Source: Longimicrobium sp.
Lineage (GTDB): Bacteria > Gemmatimonadota > Gemmatimonadetes > Longimicrobiales > Longimicrobiaceae
DNA: 48,264 bases
Assembly: GCA_036389795.1 (NCBI GenBank)
Contig: DASVWD010000078.1
Coordinates: forward strand, 1-48,264
Reading direction: 5' to 3'
The notes beneath the pieces are model-generated. The model was not told the origin of the DNA. It searched no databases and worked only from the letters and a program-made list of their open reading frames with translations. The position numbers were made by a program, and so were the translations under genes. Position 1 is the stretch's first letter, and each line of letters starts with the position of its first letter. This document shows positions 7,376 to 16,600 of the stretch, one piece after another.

Positions 7376-8542
7376 ATGTCAGACTCCGCCGAGAAGAAGC
7401 CGGCCCCGCCGGACGACGGCCCCGTCCCCGAGTGGGCGCTCCGCTACGACGCCAGCGAGTTCCCGCGCTTCGCCGTCACCGGCGACGCCGTGGCGTTCGC
7501 GCTCGACCGGGACGGGGGCGAGGCCGCGCTCCAGGTGCTGGTGGTGGTCCGCGACGCAGAGCCGTTCCGCGGCCTCGACGCCTTTCCCGGCGGCTTCATG
7601 GACTGGGAGGCCGACCCCACCACCCGCGAGACCGCCGTCCGCGAGCTGGCCGAGGAGACCGGGGTGGACGCGCCCGAGTACGTGGAGCCGCTGGGGAGCT
7701 ACACCCAGCACGGCCGCGACCCGCGCCAGTTCGCCGGCCGGCGCGACGAGCGGACGGGCGAATGGGTCCCGCGCGGCGTGCGCGTGGCCACCAACGCGTA
7801 CCTGGTGCTCATGCGCAGGCCTTCGAGCGCGCCCACCGCGCAGGAGGGCGAGGTCTCCGAGGCGCGCTGGACCGACGTCTACGCCTACCTCCCCTGGGAA
7901 GACCTGCGCGCCGAGGCCGGGCGCGCCGCCGCCCGCCGCGCCCTGGCCGGGCTCTCCGCCTGGGCGGAAGCCGCGGGCGGCGACGCGCGCGAGCGCATCG
8001 ACTACGCGTTCGGCTTCGGGCTCAAGGAGTGGAACGAGGAGCGCGTGGGCGACCGCTGGCGCCTCCTCTTCGACGCCGGGCTCGTCCCCGAGGGCCGCCG
8101 CGACGCCTGGGGCCGCGCCGAGGCGGGGGAGACCGACGCCGCGCCCGGGCGGGAGATGGCCTTCGACCACCGCCGCATCCTGGGCGACGCGCTGGCCCGG
8201 CTCAGGGGGAAGATCAAGTACCTGCCGGCGTCGCTGATGGCGCTCACCGGCGAGGACTTCACCCTCGACGAGTTGCAGTCCGCCTGCGAGGCCATCGCCG
8301 GGCGGCCGCTGCACCGCGCCAACTTCCGCCGCACCGTGGCCGCCGCCCGCGACGAGCGCCAGACGCGCACCCCGCGCATCGTCTCCGGCACCGGCCGGCG
8401 GCGCAAGCGGGCGGCGGGGGAGCCGGGCGTGGCCCCCGAGCTCTTCCGCTTCCGCCCCGACGCCGTGCGCGCCCGGCTCGACCCCTCGCTGCGGCTCCCC
8501 TTCCTGGGCGTGGCCGCCGGGCCGGAGGAAGGGTCTCCTTGA
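7376..8542 (+). CDS. nrtR: NrtR-type Nudix transcriptional regulator of NAD metabolism
   Basis: A 388-aa protein with a Nudix domain (about residues 25-190) followed by a winged-helix domain. The Nudix part has DAFPGGFMDWEA and RELAEETGV; spacing in the Nudix box is about two residues longer than the classic pattern, so catalysis is uncertain. The C-terminal half carries the typical NrtR linker MAFDHRRILGDALARLRGKI and the winged helix FTLDELQSACEAIAGRPLHR then NFRRTV. NrtR family members sense ADP-ribose or related NAD metabolites and repress NAD-salvage genes. The next two genes are exactly such targets, pncB and pncA. The ATG was chosen because the palindrome lies at the same 22-bp distance as in pncB; no clear Shine-Dalgarno is present, and GTG at 7361 is an alternative. 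Its own promoter carries the operator, so autoregulation is likely. Confidence 0.88.
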   Translation: MSDSAEKKPAPPDDGPVPEWALRYDASEFPRFAVTGDAVAFALDRDGGEAALQVLVVVRDAEPFRGLDAFPGGFMDWEADPTTRETAVRELAEETGVDAPEYVEPLGSYTQHGRDPRQFAGRRDERTGEWVPRGVRVATNAYLVLMRRPSSAPTAQEGEVSEARWTDVYAYLPWEDLRAEAGRAAARRALAGLSAWAEAAGGDARERIDYAFGFGLKEWNEERVGDRWRLLFDAGLVPEGRRDAWGRAEAGETDAAPGREMAFDHRRILGDALARLRGKIKYLPASLMALTGEDFTLDELQSACEAIAGRPLHRANFRRTVAAARDERQTRTPRIVSGTGRRRKRAAGEPGVAPELFRFRPDAVRARLDPSLRLPFLGVAAGPEEGSP

Positions 8543-8584
8543 CGCCCGCTCCAGCGCGCGCTATCTCTCCCGCGAGACGCATTG

Positions 8585-8599
8585 TTCTCGTTTCGAGAA
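8585..8599. promoter_or_regulatory. Putative NrtR operator upstream of pncB
   Basis: Perfect palindrome TTCTCG-TTT-CGAGAA, ending 22 bp before the pncB ATG and 42 bp after the stop of the regulator gene. Both half-sites are identical to those of the site at 7339. Confidence 0.7.
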
Positions 8600-8621
8600 T
8601 CACATTGCCACCCGGAGGCGC

Positions 8622-9827
8622 ATGACCGCCACCGTCCCCCCCGACCACCCCGGCGAGCGGGCCGAGGCGCTGCACGCGGGCCTGTGGCGCTTCCCGGCGC
8701 AGCTCTTCCGCTTCGACCCGCGCATGTGCGGCGGGTGGCTCTCCGACCGCTACTTCGTGCGCACCGAGAAGACGCTGGCGCACGCGGGCCGCGACCCCGT
8801 GGTCACCATGCAGGTCTTCGCCAAGAAGCAGGGGGTGCTGGCCGGAGTCTACGAGGCGATCCGGCTCCTGCAGACGCAGCTGGTCCCCGGCTACGAGGCG
8901 CGCGAGCTGGAGGTGCGCACCCTCCTGGAGGGCGACGCCATCAACCGCGCTGGCGACGACGACTGGGAGCCGGTGATGCACGTCACCGGGCGCTACCGCG
9001 GCTTCGCGCACCTGGAGACGCCGCTCCTGGGCGTGCTCGCCCGCCGCTCGCTGATCGCCACCAACACGCGCACCGTGGTCGAGGCCGCGCGGGGGAAGCC
9101 GGTGATCTTCATGGCGCCGCGCCACGACGACTGGCGCGTGCAGACGCCCGACGGCTACGCCGCGCAGGTCGGCGGCGCGCAGAGCGTCTCCAGCGACGCC
9201 GCCGGCGCCTGGTGGGGCGCGCGCGGGGTGGGCACCATGCCGCACGCCATGATCGCCGCCTTCGGAGGCGACACGGTGGCGGCCACGCTGGCCTTCGCGC
9301 GCTACCTGCGCGACTGCGAGCCCGACGTGCAGGTGATGAGCCTGGTGGACTACGACAACGACTCGGTGGGCACCTCGCTCGCCGTCGCGCGCGCCATGCG
9401 CGAGGAGTTCGGCGACGGCGTGCTCTCGGCCGTGCGCGTGGACACCAGCGAGCGGCTGATCGACTACGCGTTGCTCAAGGACGAGGAGCTGTGGGGCCGC
9501 GCCAAGCTCACCGGCGTCAACCCCTACCTGGTGCGCAAGCTGCGCGACGCGCTGGACGCGGAGGGGTTCGGTTACGTCGGCATCGTGGCGAGCGGCGGCT
9601 TCACGCCCGCCAAGATCCGGCGCTTCGAGGCCGAGGGCGTGCCGGTGATGGCGTACGGGATCGGCAGCAGCCTGCTGGGCCACAGCGACGGCTCGGGCAG
9701 CCTGCTGAACGACTTCGACTTCACCGCCGACCTGGTGAAGGTCGACGGCCGCGACGAGGGCAAGGTCGGCCGCCGCTACCGCGACAACCCGCGCATGGTC
9801 ACGCTGGACTGGGGGCGGGTGGAGTAA
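8622..9827 (+). CDS. pncB: Nicotinate phosphoribosyltransferase
   Basis: A 401-aa enzyme that joins nicotinate and PRPP to give nicotinate mononucleotide, the first step of the Preiss-Handler NAD salvage route. Family features: the N-terminal FRFDPRMCGGWLSDRYFVR (the Tyr region of the NAPRTase fold), GRYRGFAHLETPLLGVLARR, the internal DYDNDSVGTSLAVARAM segment, and the phosphate-binding VASGGFTPAKIRRFEAEGVP plus AYGIGSSLLG near the C-terminus. Length fits the short, single-chain type. The ATG is preceded by GGAGG at 4 bp. The NrtR palindrome lies just upstream, so this gene is the prime regulatory target. pncA follows after a repeat-filled 178-bp gap and may be co-transcribed. Confidence 0.92.
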   Translation: MTATVPPDHPGERAEALHAGLWRFPAQLFRFDPRMCGGWLSDRYFVRTEKTLAHAGRDPVVTMQVFAKKQGVLAGVYEAIRLLQTQLVPGYEARELEVRTLLEGDAINRAGDDDWEPVMHVTGRYRGFAHLETPLLGVLARRSLIATNTRTVVEAARGKPVIFMAPRHDDWRVQTPDGYAAQVGGAQSVSSDAAGAWWGARGVGTMPHAMIAAFGGDTVAATLAFARYLRDCEPDVQVMSLVDYDNDSVGTSLAVARAMREEFGDGVLSAVRVDTSERLIDYALLKDEELWGRAKLTGVNPYLVRKLRDALDAEGFGYVGIVASGGFTPAKIRRFEAEGVPVMAYGIGSSLLGHSDGSGSLLNDFDFTADLVKVDGRDEGKVGRRYRDNPRMVTLDWGRVE

Positions 9828-9831
9828 CGGC

Positions 9832-9957
9832 AGTGCGAAGTGCGATTAGTTCGTAGGGGCGAGGCATGCCTCGACCGGCGGACGTCGGCCCCGTGCGCGG
9901 CAGGCAGCCTCCTGCGCCGATGCCGGCTCGGTTCGGACTCGCATGCTCGCCCCTGCG
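9832..9957. repeat. Two heptamers plus family A repeat (copy A1)
   Basis: 9832-9845 are two exact AGTGCGA units directly after the pncB stop. 9852-9957 is a ~105-bp repeat that starts CGTAGGGGCGAGGCATGCC and ends with GCATGCTCGCCCC. Copies A2 (12071-12184, inverted) and A4 (35291-35398) share its interior; A3 (23066-23190) shares the ends. Confidence 0.85.
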
Positions 9958-10005
9958 CGACACATCACATGAAGGACGGCGGCGAGCCGTCGGGAGGATA
10001 GAGCC

Positions 10006-10755
10006 ATGGCCGAGCGGATCGCGCGGGTCGGGTGGGTGGTGGACGCGCAGAACGACTTCCTGCTCCCCCCGGAGGAGAGCGGGCGCCTCTACGTGCACGA
10101 CCTGTTCGACGGCGGCAGGGACCCCGGCGCGCGCCTCTGCGTGCCGGCGCTGACGCGGGCGGTGCGGTGGATGGAGGAGCACTGCGACGTGATGGTCTAC
10201 ACGGGCGACTGGCACGCCTACGGCGACGCCGAGATCGACACCGTGGCGCCGGACGCGCGGAAGGGGACCTACCCGCCGCACTGCATGGGGCTCTCGCCCG
10301 ATCCCGGGGAGCGGCTGGGAGCCGAGGTCATCGAGCCGATCCGCCCCGCCGACCCGCTGGTGCTCGACCGCGGCGCCACCGAGGCCGACGCGCGCGAGGT
10401 CGCCCGCCGCGCGGTGGAGGAGCGGCGGCCGGTCTTCATCCGCAAGGACCGTTTCGACGTCTTCGAGGGCAACCCCGCCACCGACGCGCTCCTGCGCGAG
10501 CTGCGCCATCGCCTCGGCGCGCCGCTGGAGATCTACGTGGCGGGCGTGGCGCGCGACGTGTGCGTGAAGCAGGCGGTGGAGGGGATGCTCGCCCCCGTGC
10601 GCCGCTACGCGGTGACGGTGATCACCGACGCCACCTGGGGCCTGGGGCTGGAGGACGAAGCCGTGAGCCTGGAGCGCTGGAGCGGCGCCGGCGCCGCGCT
10701 CATCACCACGCGCGGGCTGGAGCTGCGGAGCCAGGAGCCCCGGGCCGCGGCGTAG
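10006..10755 (+). CDS. pncA: Nicotinamidase / isochorismatase-family hydrolase
   Basis: A 249-aa cysteine hydrolase of the isochorismatase fold. The catalytic triad is visible: Asp13 in WVVDAQNDF, Lys147 in VFIRKDRFDVFEG, and Cys186 in VAGVARDVCVKQAVEG. The metal-binding D-x-H lies in TGDWHAYGD. Nicotinamidases convert nicotinamide to nicotinate, the substrate of the pncB product encoded upstream, which makes this assignment more likely than another isochorismatase relative. The start is an ATG with GGGAGGA upstream. Length is slightly above the usual 180-215 residues, with extra sequence around residues 75-120 (WHAYGDAEIDTVAPDARKGT onward). No separate NrtR palindrome was seen before it, so control probably comes from the pncB promoter. 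Confidence 0.88.
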   Translation: MAERIARVGWVVDAQNDFLLPPEESGRLYVHDLFDGGRDPGARLCVPALTRAVRWMEEHCDVMVYTGDWHAYGDAEIDTVAPDARKGTYPPHCMGLSPDPGERLGAEVIEPIRPADPLVLDRGATEADAREVARRAVEERRPVFIRKDRFDVFEGNPATDALLRELRHRLGAPLEIYVAGVARDVCVKQAVEGMLAPVRRYAVTVITDATWGLGLEDEAVSLERWSGAGAALITTRGLELRSQEPRAAA

Positions 10756-10780
10756 ATCACGCACGTCCATTCGCGGTTTC

Positions 10781-10815
10781 GCACTTCGCACTTAGCACTT
10801 CGCACTTAGCACTGG
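10781..10815. repeat. Heptamer array, five GCACTTC/GCACTTA units
   Basis: Units GCACTTC, GCACTTA, GCACTTC, GCACTTA, GCACTGG with exact 7-bp period fill most of the gap between the pncA stop and the macro-domain ATG, ending 6 bp before that ATG. Confidence 0.9.
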
Positions 10816-10821
10816 GGTTTC

Positions 10822-11349
10822 ATGACCACGCCACTCGCCGCGCGCCTGGAAGTCGTCCAGGGCGACATCACCCGGCTCGACGTCGACGGCATCGTCAACG
10901 CGGCGAACACCTCGCTGCTGGGGGGCGGGGGAGTGGACGGGGCGATCCACCGCGCGGCCGGGCCGGGGCTGCTGGAGGAGTGCCGGGGGCTCGGCGGCTG
11001 CCGCACCGGCGAGGCGAAGCTCACCGGCGGCTACCGGCTCCCCGCGCGGTGGGTGATCCATACCGTCGGGCCGGTATGGCAGGGTGGTGAAAAGGGAGAA
11101 GACGAGCTGCTCGCGTCCGCGTACCGCAGCTCGCTCAAGCTCGCCGCCGGCAAGGAGATGCGCACCGTCGCGTTCCCGTCGATCAGCACCGGTGCATACC
11201 GCTTTCCGCTGGCGCGCGCCACGCGCATTGCGGTGCGTGAAGCGGCGGACTTTCTGGCCCGAAACCCCTATCCCCAGAAGGTGATCTTCTGCACGTTCGG
11301 AGAGGAGGCATACAGAGAATACTTGACGGCGGTGCAAGAGGCGGTTTAA
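10822..11349 (+). CDS. Macro domain protein, likely O-acetyl-ADP-ribose deacetylase
   Basis: A 175-aa stand-alone macro domain of the YmdB/MacroD type. Signature parts are [37 protein letters not shown] (ADP-ribose phosphate loop), [20 protein letters not shown] and [19 protein letters not shown]. Such proteins bind ADP-ribose and remove acetyl or ADP-ribosyl groups, recycling NAD-derived products. Its place 66 bp after pncA, in a cluster headed by an ADP-ribose-sensing type regulator, links it to NAD turnover. The heptamer array fills the gap just before the ATG, and no classic ribosome-binding site is visible (GGGGTTTC precedes the ATG), so translation may be weak or coupled. Length and motifs are complete. 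Confidence 0.92.
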   Translation: MTTPLAARLEVVQGDITRLDVDGIVNAANTSLLGGGGVDGAIHRAAGPGLLEECRGLGGCRTGEAKLTGGYRLPARWVIHTVGPVWQGGEKGEDELLASAYRSSLKLAAGKEMRTVAFPSISTGAYRFPLARATRIAVREAADFLARNPYPQKVIFCTFGEEAYREYLTAVQEAV

Positions 11350-11456
11350 ATGATGTTCACACCGGAGACATTGCAGTCCATGTCCCCCCGACATCAACGG
11401 AACACGCGGACGCGAGCCGCGGCCGTACACGCCTGGACCGCCGCAACGGAGCCCCC

Positions 11457-12002
11457 ATGGAAGAGCTGCGCGAAGTCAAAGAGATGCTCGACGAGATCAA
11501 CGCCATAATCTCGAGCTACGACCCCATCCTCAAAGAGCAGGCGCGCGACATCCTGCTGGAGCGCGCTTTCGGCTCGGCGGGGCGGGCGCGGGCGCGTGCG
11601 GCGGCCGGGGGCGGCGAGGCGGCCGGCGAGGGCGAGGAGGCGCCGCGCCGGCGCGGGCGCCCGCGCGGCACCACGGGCGCGCGCCGCGGCGGCGCCAACG
11701 TGAGCGCGCTGCTGGAGCGCTGGCGCCCCGAGACCATGGCCGAGCGCGCGCTGCTGGGCGCCTACGTGCTGGCCCGCGGCCGGCCGGACCGCACCGTCAC
11801 CAGCCAGGCCATCAACGCCGAGCTGAAGCGCAACGGCCTCCCGGTCCCCAACATCACCCGCGCCATCGAGTCGAACCTGCGCGCCAAGCCGCCGCTCATG
11901 GTGCAGAAGAAGAAGATGGGCACCACCCGCCAGGCCCGGAAGCAGTACGCGCTCACCCAGGAAGGCGCCGAGCTGGTCGAGAGCAAGCTCCAGGGCAGCT
12001 GA
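11457..12002 (+). CDS. Putative DNA-binding protein with AT-hook-like linker, 181 aa
   Basis: I do not recognise a named family. Residues 1-38 form an acidic helix (MEELREVKEMLDEINAIISS). Residues ~40-80 are Ala/Gly/Arg-rich and hold RRRGRPRGTTGARRG, which resembles an AT-hook (GRP core between basic residues). Residues ~82-181 look like a compact helical domain ending in a winged-helix-like part (TVTSQAINAELKRNGLPVPN, then KKKMGTTRQARKQYALTQEG). The plan suggests an oligomerising helix, a minor-groove tail and a sequence-reading or nucleoid-binding domain. It is followed by a strong hairpin (12026-12055) and probably is a single-gene unit. The ATG has only a weak upstream GGAG. Could be a nucleoid-associated protein; this is inference from composition. 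Confidence 0.7.
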   Translation: MEELREVKEMLDEINAIISSYDPILKEQARDILLERAFGSAGRARARAAAGGGEAAGEGEEAPRRRGRPRGTTGARRGGANVSALLERWRPETMAERALLGAYVLARGRPDRTVTSQAINAELKRNGLPVPNITRAIESNLRAKPPLMVQKKKMGTTRQARKQYALTQEGAELVESKLQGS

Positions 12003-12025
12003 CGTTCCGGACGCACTTGAACGGT

Positions 12026-12055
12026 CGCGCCCGCCTCCGCGAAGGGGCGGGCGCG
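12026..12055 (+). terminator. Hairpin terminator after the AT-hook-like gene
   Basis: A 10-bp perfect stem CGCGCCCGCC/GGCGGGCGCG with a 10-nt loop begins 23 bp after the stop and is followed by TCCGTTTCG, a weak T-rich tail. Confidence 0.6.
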
Positions 12056-12070
12056 TCCGTTTCGCTGTTG

Positions 12071-12184
12071 GTAGGGGCGAGCCTGCGAGTCCGAGCACAG
12101 GTAGCACCGGCGCTGGGGCCGCCTTCGGCGCACGAGCCGACATCCGCCGGTCGAGGCAGGCCTAAGGCAGGCCTCGCCCCTACG
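12071..12184. repeat. Family A repeat, inverted copy (A2)
   Basis: Reverse complement of the A1/A4 type, running from GTAGGGGCGAGCCTGCGAG to GGCCTCGCCCCTACGG. Its right end has a small internal duplication (GGCAGGCCTAAGGCAGGCC). Confidence 0.8.
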
Positions 12185-12226
12185 GATTACCGTCACGACC
12201 CGGTACACCCGGCTCGAAAGCGACCA

Positions 12227-12256
12227 CGCCCGGGACTCGGATCCGAGTCCCGGGCG
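12227..12256. terminator. Perfect 30-bp palindrome between convergent genes
   Basis: The 15-nt half CGCCCGGGACTCGGA is followed directly by its exact reverse complement. It lies 40 bp from the stop of the minus-strand transglycosylase gene, between two convergent genes, so a two-way terminator is the simplest reading; no T tract is present. Confidence 0.55.
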
Positions 12257-12296
12257 CGGCGTCCTGTCGTTCGATGCTGGGATCCGGCGCGGCCGC

Positions 12297-12974
12297 TCAG
12301 CGGGGCCTGCGGCCCTTGCTCCAGTCGCGCAGCACCAGGCGCGGGTAGCCGTTGTCGGGGTCCTCGCCGGCGCGCAGGAGCTGGTCCACCTTCTCGGGCC
12401 CGCGGTTGTAGGCCAGCAGCGCCAGCCGCACGTTCCCGTCGTACTTGTCGATCAGCGTGCGCAGGAAGCGGAAGCCGATGCGTAGGTTGGTGTCGCGGTC
12501 GAACAGCTCGTGCCGCGCCACGCCGGGGCGGAAGTAGCGCGCCGTGGAGGGCATGAGCTGCGTGTAGCCCACCGCGCCCACCGGGCTCACCGCGCGGTGG
12601 TTGAACTCGCTTTCCGTGGCCACCAGCCCGAAGGCCAGCTTCGGGTCGATCCCCTCCGCCTGCGCGATCTCCTCGATCCGCGCGGCCAGGTCGGCAGGAA
12701 TTCCGTAGGTGGAAGAGTTTGCGGTGACCCGCTCCAGCCGCTCGATCTGCACGCGCTGCAGGTCGACCACGCCCTGGAGCGTGGGCGCCCCGAACTGCCG
12801 CATCAGCGTCCCACCCTCCACCTCGCCCGCCCCGGACGCCCGAAGTCCAAGCAGGAACGCGAGAACCACCGTTCCGATGCCCAGAATGGCGCTTTTGACC
12901 GTGGCGGAGATGTCCCAATGCTGATGTTTGCGCGCTTCGACGTCGGCCTGCAGCTTCAACAGGAGTGACTGCAT
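12297..12974 (-). CDS. Membrane-anchored lytic transglycosylase (SLT domain)
   Basis: A 225-aa protein with an N-terminal membrane segment (about residues 26-46, AILGIGTVVLAFLLGL) and a C-terminal SLT/goose-lysozyme-like domain. The catalytic Glu121 lies in FGLVATESEFNHRAVSPVGA, followed by VGYTQLMPSTARYF and LLAYNRGPEKVDQLL, all standard for the family. It cleaves peptidoglycan glycan strands to 1,6-anhydro ends in the periplasm. Residues ~60-90 form a helical linker. The gene follows moaC by 56 bp on the same strand, with no functional link apparent. ATG start matches the start of the amphipathic/cytoplasmic leader; an alternative longer frame has no support. Confidence 0.92.
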   Translation of the reverse strand: MQSLLLKLQADVEARKHQHWDISATVKSAILGIGTVVLAFLLGLRASGAGEVEGGTLMRQFGAPTLQGVVDLQRVQIERLERVTANSSTYGIPADLAARIEEIAQAEGIDPKLAFGLVATESEFNHRAVSPVGAVGYTQLMPSTARYFRPGVARHELFDRDTNLRIGFRFLRTLIDKYDGNVRLALLAYNRGPEKVDQLLRAGEDPDNGYPRLVLRDWSKGRRPR

Positions 12975-13030
12975 TCCGGCTCCTCCGGTTCAGGGTTGGC
13001 GTGGGGCACAGAGGCAAGGGACGTGCCCCG

Positions 13031-13525
13031 TCAGCCGCCTTCCGTTTCCACCGTCCAGGTTCCGGAGCGCCCGCCTTCCTTGCGCAGGAGCCGGATCCCG
13101 CCCAGTTGCATCCCGCGGTCGCGCGCCTTGCACATGTCGTAAACGGTGAGCAGCGCGCACGTTACCGCGGTGAGCGCCTCCATCTCCACCCCCGTCTTCG
13201 CCTCCACCCGCGCCGTCGCCACGGCCCGCACGCCGGGGAGCGCCGCGTCGGGCTCCAGATCGACCTCTACCGAGTCCAGGGGGAGGGGGTGGCAGAGGGG
13301 GATCAGGTCCGCCGTGCGCTTGGCGCCCATGATCCCGGCCAGGCGCGCCACGCCCAGCACATCTCCTTTGGGCGCCCTCCCTTCCACGATGGCGGCGAGC
13401 GTCTCCGGCGCCATGCGGACGTGCCCCTCGGCCACCGCCAGGCGCCGGCTGACCGCCTTTTCGCCGACGTCGACCATGCGTGGCCGGCCCTGCTCGTCCA
13501 GGTGGGTGAACCCCGCTTCGGTCAT
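13031..13525 (-). CDS. moaC: Cyclic pyranopterin monophosphate synthase (molybdenum cofactor)
   Basis: A 164-aa enzyme of molybdopterin biosynthesis; with MoaA it converts GTP to cyclic pyranopterin monophosphate. Characteristic segments are [56 protein letters not shown] (active-site region), [20 protein letters not shown] and [20 protein letters not shown]. The Lys and Asp catalytic residues of the YDMCKA motif are kept. The frame is open 96 codons further upstream, but that part is Arg/Ser-rich noise; the chosen ATG gives the normal family length. No other moa gene is in the window. It is divergent from the RHS gene with 133 bp between starts. Confidence 0.95.
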   Translation of the reverse strand: MTEAGFTHLDEQGRPRMVDVGEKAVSRRLAVAEGHVRMAPETLAAIVEGRAPKGDVLGVARLAGIMGAKRTADLIPLCHPLPLDSVEVDLEPDAALPGVRAVATARVEAKTGVEMEALTAVTCALLTVYDMCKARDRGMQLGGIRLLRKEGGRSGTWTVETEGG

Positions 13526-13658
13526 CGGCTGAGTCCCCTCGGCGGAAGCGCGTGTGCTGTAACGATCCGTTCCGATGCGTGCAACTCCTCCCGCGGTAGC
13601 TTCTCGCCGCGACCGCCGTCTTGCAAGTGCACGGAGAGATTCATACGTTCGTGAATAA

Positions 13659-16600
13659 ATGATTGTCCGATTCCACCCGACCGCCTTCTCCCGATCCCGG
13701 TACCGCATGCTCTTCCGACTCGCCGCCCTCCTCGCGGTCGTGGCGCTCGTCTGCGCCGGGTCCACGCCCGCGGCCGCCCAGCAACCGTGCCAGTCGCTCA
13801 ACCCTCGCTGCACGAACTACGCTCCTTTCGTGGCGGTCACGCCGGCCGGCGGGACGTACACGACCCCGTACGTGACGGTGACGGTGGAGTTCAGCGACGA
13901 CTCGGGGCTGAACTTCGGGAGCTTCCAGGCGAAGCTGAACGGGCACGTGATCCAGGGCGGGCTGGCCGGCGCGGGGACGGAGGGCTCCACCGTCCTGGGC
14001 CTGGACCTGGCGCCGGGGGTGAACACGCTGGAGGTCAGCGTCTGCGACCTGACCGGGAAGTGCGACGCGGGGGGCGGCAGCTACACCTACACGCAGCCGC
14101 CCCCGGCGCAGTGGCACGCGGACCCGCTCATCAGCCTGGCGCCGTACAGCGAGGGCGTGCGGACGGTCTCGCCGTTCGACGCGGTGCAGACCTACACGAC
14201 TCCCGCGTACGTGAGCAAGGACGTGCCGCGCTCGGTCACCCTGGTCTACACGGGCGCGCAGGCGCAGGCGCGCGCCTTCGTGCAGGTGGACGCCTTCGAC
14301 AACTCGCAGGAGAAGCCGGCGACCCTCTCCATCCAGGTGCTGGACGCCGCCGGGAACCCGGTCACGGGCGAGCGGCACTACAGCGTCGAGGGGGCGGCCA
14401 CCCACCGCCTGGCGGCCACCTGGACCGCGCCCCACCTTCCCACCGGCGCCTACACCTACCTCGTGGCGGTACGCTCCCACTGGGCGGGCGACACGCGGAC
14501 TTCGACCGTCCCCGTGCGGGTGCTGATCGTCAACGAGCAGGGGAGCCGCTTCGGGGCGGGGTGGTCGGTGGCGGGGCTGCAGCGCCTGCACTTCCGCGGC
14601 GACAGCGTGATGGTGACCAACGGCGACGGCTCGGCGGTCTACTTCGCCAAGAACGGCTTCACCATCTGGAAGCGGCCCGAAGGGGAGTGGAGCGAGCTGA
14701 CCCGGCCCGACTCGCTCTGGCACCGCCGCTGGCCCGACGGCACCGAGGCGGTCTTCTCCGGCGACGGTTACCTGAAGTACGTGACCGACCGCTTCCAGAA
14801 CACCACTTCCTTCTCCTGGACCTGGACCGCCGACGGCGCGCGGGTCCCGTACCAGATCGTCGACCCGGTGCAGCAGGCGACCACCTTCGCCTACCACGGG
14901 GCGAACGGGACCCACTCGTACAAGCTCGGCGCCATCTACGACCCCGGCGGGCGCGGCACCGGCTTCGCGTACTACGACGGGCAGAACAACCTCACCTACG
15001 TCCACGAGGCGGACCAGGGGGTCGGGCTCGTGCTCGGCTACGACGGCGCCCACCGCCTGGTCTCGCGCGCCAACCGCGACGGCGGAACCTGGACGTACGT
15101 CTACGACGCGGCGGGCCTGGTGGCGGCGGACAGCCTCCCCACCGTCACGCTGGAGGGCGGAGCGCAGGCGCGGCCCGCCGTGCGCTTCCGCGCGTGGGAG
15201 ACGGCCCTGCTCTCGCCCGGCCCGGGCGCCGCCCCGCGCGTGGACAGCGCCGCCGCGCGCGCCGAGGTGACCGACCCGCGGGGCGCCGTCACCCGCCTGG
15301 CGTTCGACCGCTTCTTCCAGCCCACGCGCGTGGAGGAGCCGCTGGGCGACACCACGCTCATCAGCCGCAACGAACAAGGACAGCCGACGACGGTGGTGCT
15401 CCCCACCGGGGCGGTCTCGCGGTACCAGTGGGAAGGGGCCAGCCTGACGCGCTCCTGGGATGCGGAAAGCGGCGGCTTCACCGACTACACCTACGAGACG
15501 GCCTACAACCAGCTGGAAACCGTATCGTCGGGCGGGGCCGTGACCACCTACCACTACGGCCCGCGAGGCGAGCTGCGAAAGGTCAGGCTCGGCTCCGACT
15601 CCACGCTCTTCGACTACACGCCGGACTGGCGCATCCTGTGGTCGCAGGACGCCGCCGGCCACCGCACCGACTACACCTACCAGCCCACCGGCTTCCGCAA
15701 CCTGGCCGAGGTGCGCGACCTGGACGCGAGCGGCTCGACGCGGGTGGTCAGCTACGGCTACGATTCGTACGGCCGCGCCGCGACGGTCACCGATGCGGCG
15801 GGAACGGTGCAGCGTTTCTACGACCTGATCAACCGCGACACCGCCGTGAGCGACCCGGCCGGGACCACGCGGCTCACTTACCAGGAAACGCAGCTGTACC
15901 GGGTGACCGACGCGGCCGGGAAGGCGTACACCTTCCACCACAACCCGCTCGGCTGGCTCACGTCGGAGGTGGACCCGAACGGGCGGCCCCGCAGCTTCGG
16001 GTACGACGTGGCGGGCAACGTGGTGCGGGCCACGGACCGCCGCAACCGGACCGTCACCTTCAGCCACGACAGCCTGGGCCGGGTGCTGGCCCGCACGGCC
16101 GACGGAGCGACCACCACCTACGAGTATGGCCCGGACCGGCGCTGGGTGTACGCGCACAACGACGTGAGCGCCGACACGATCCGGTTCGACGAACGCGGGC
16201 GGCCCACCGACGAGGTGACGATCTTTCCGGGCGTGCCCGGCGGAGTTTTCCGGCGCACGTCCACCTGGAGCGAGGAGGGCCTGCGCGAGAGGCTGGCGTA
16301 CAACGCCCCGGGGCGCACCCTGCCGGAGATCCGCTTCCGCTACAACGCCTCGCTGCAGCTCGACGGCATCCTGGCGTTCGGCGCCTGGACCAACCTCTAC
16401 TACAACGACGACGCGCAGGTCGACACCATCTGGCTGCCCAGCGGCGCGCGGCAGACCTTCCAGTACACGGGCACGCACCTGCCCGCGCAGGCGCGCTGGA
16501 GCGTGCCGGGGCTGGACGGCAGGCTCGGCTTCCGGTACGGCTTCGACCACCTGGACCGTCTGCTGCTGCGCAACAACGCCTCGGGCAGCACCGAGCGCCG

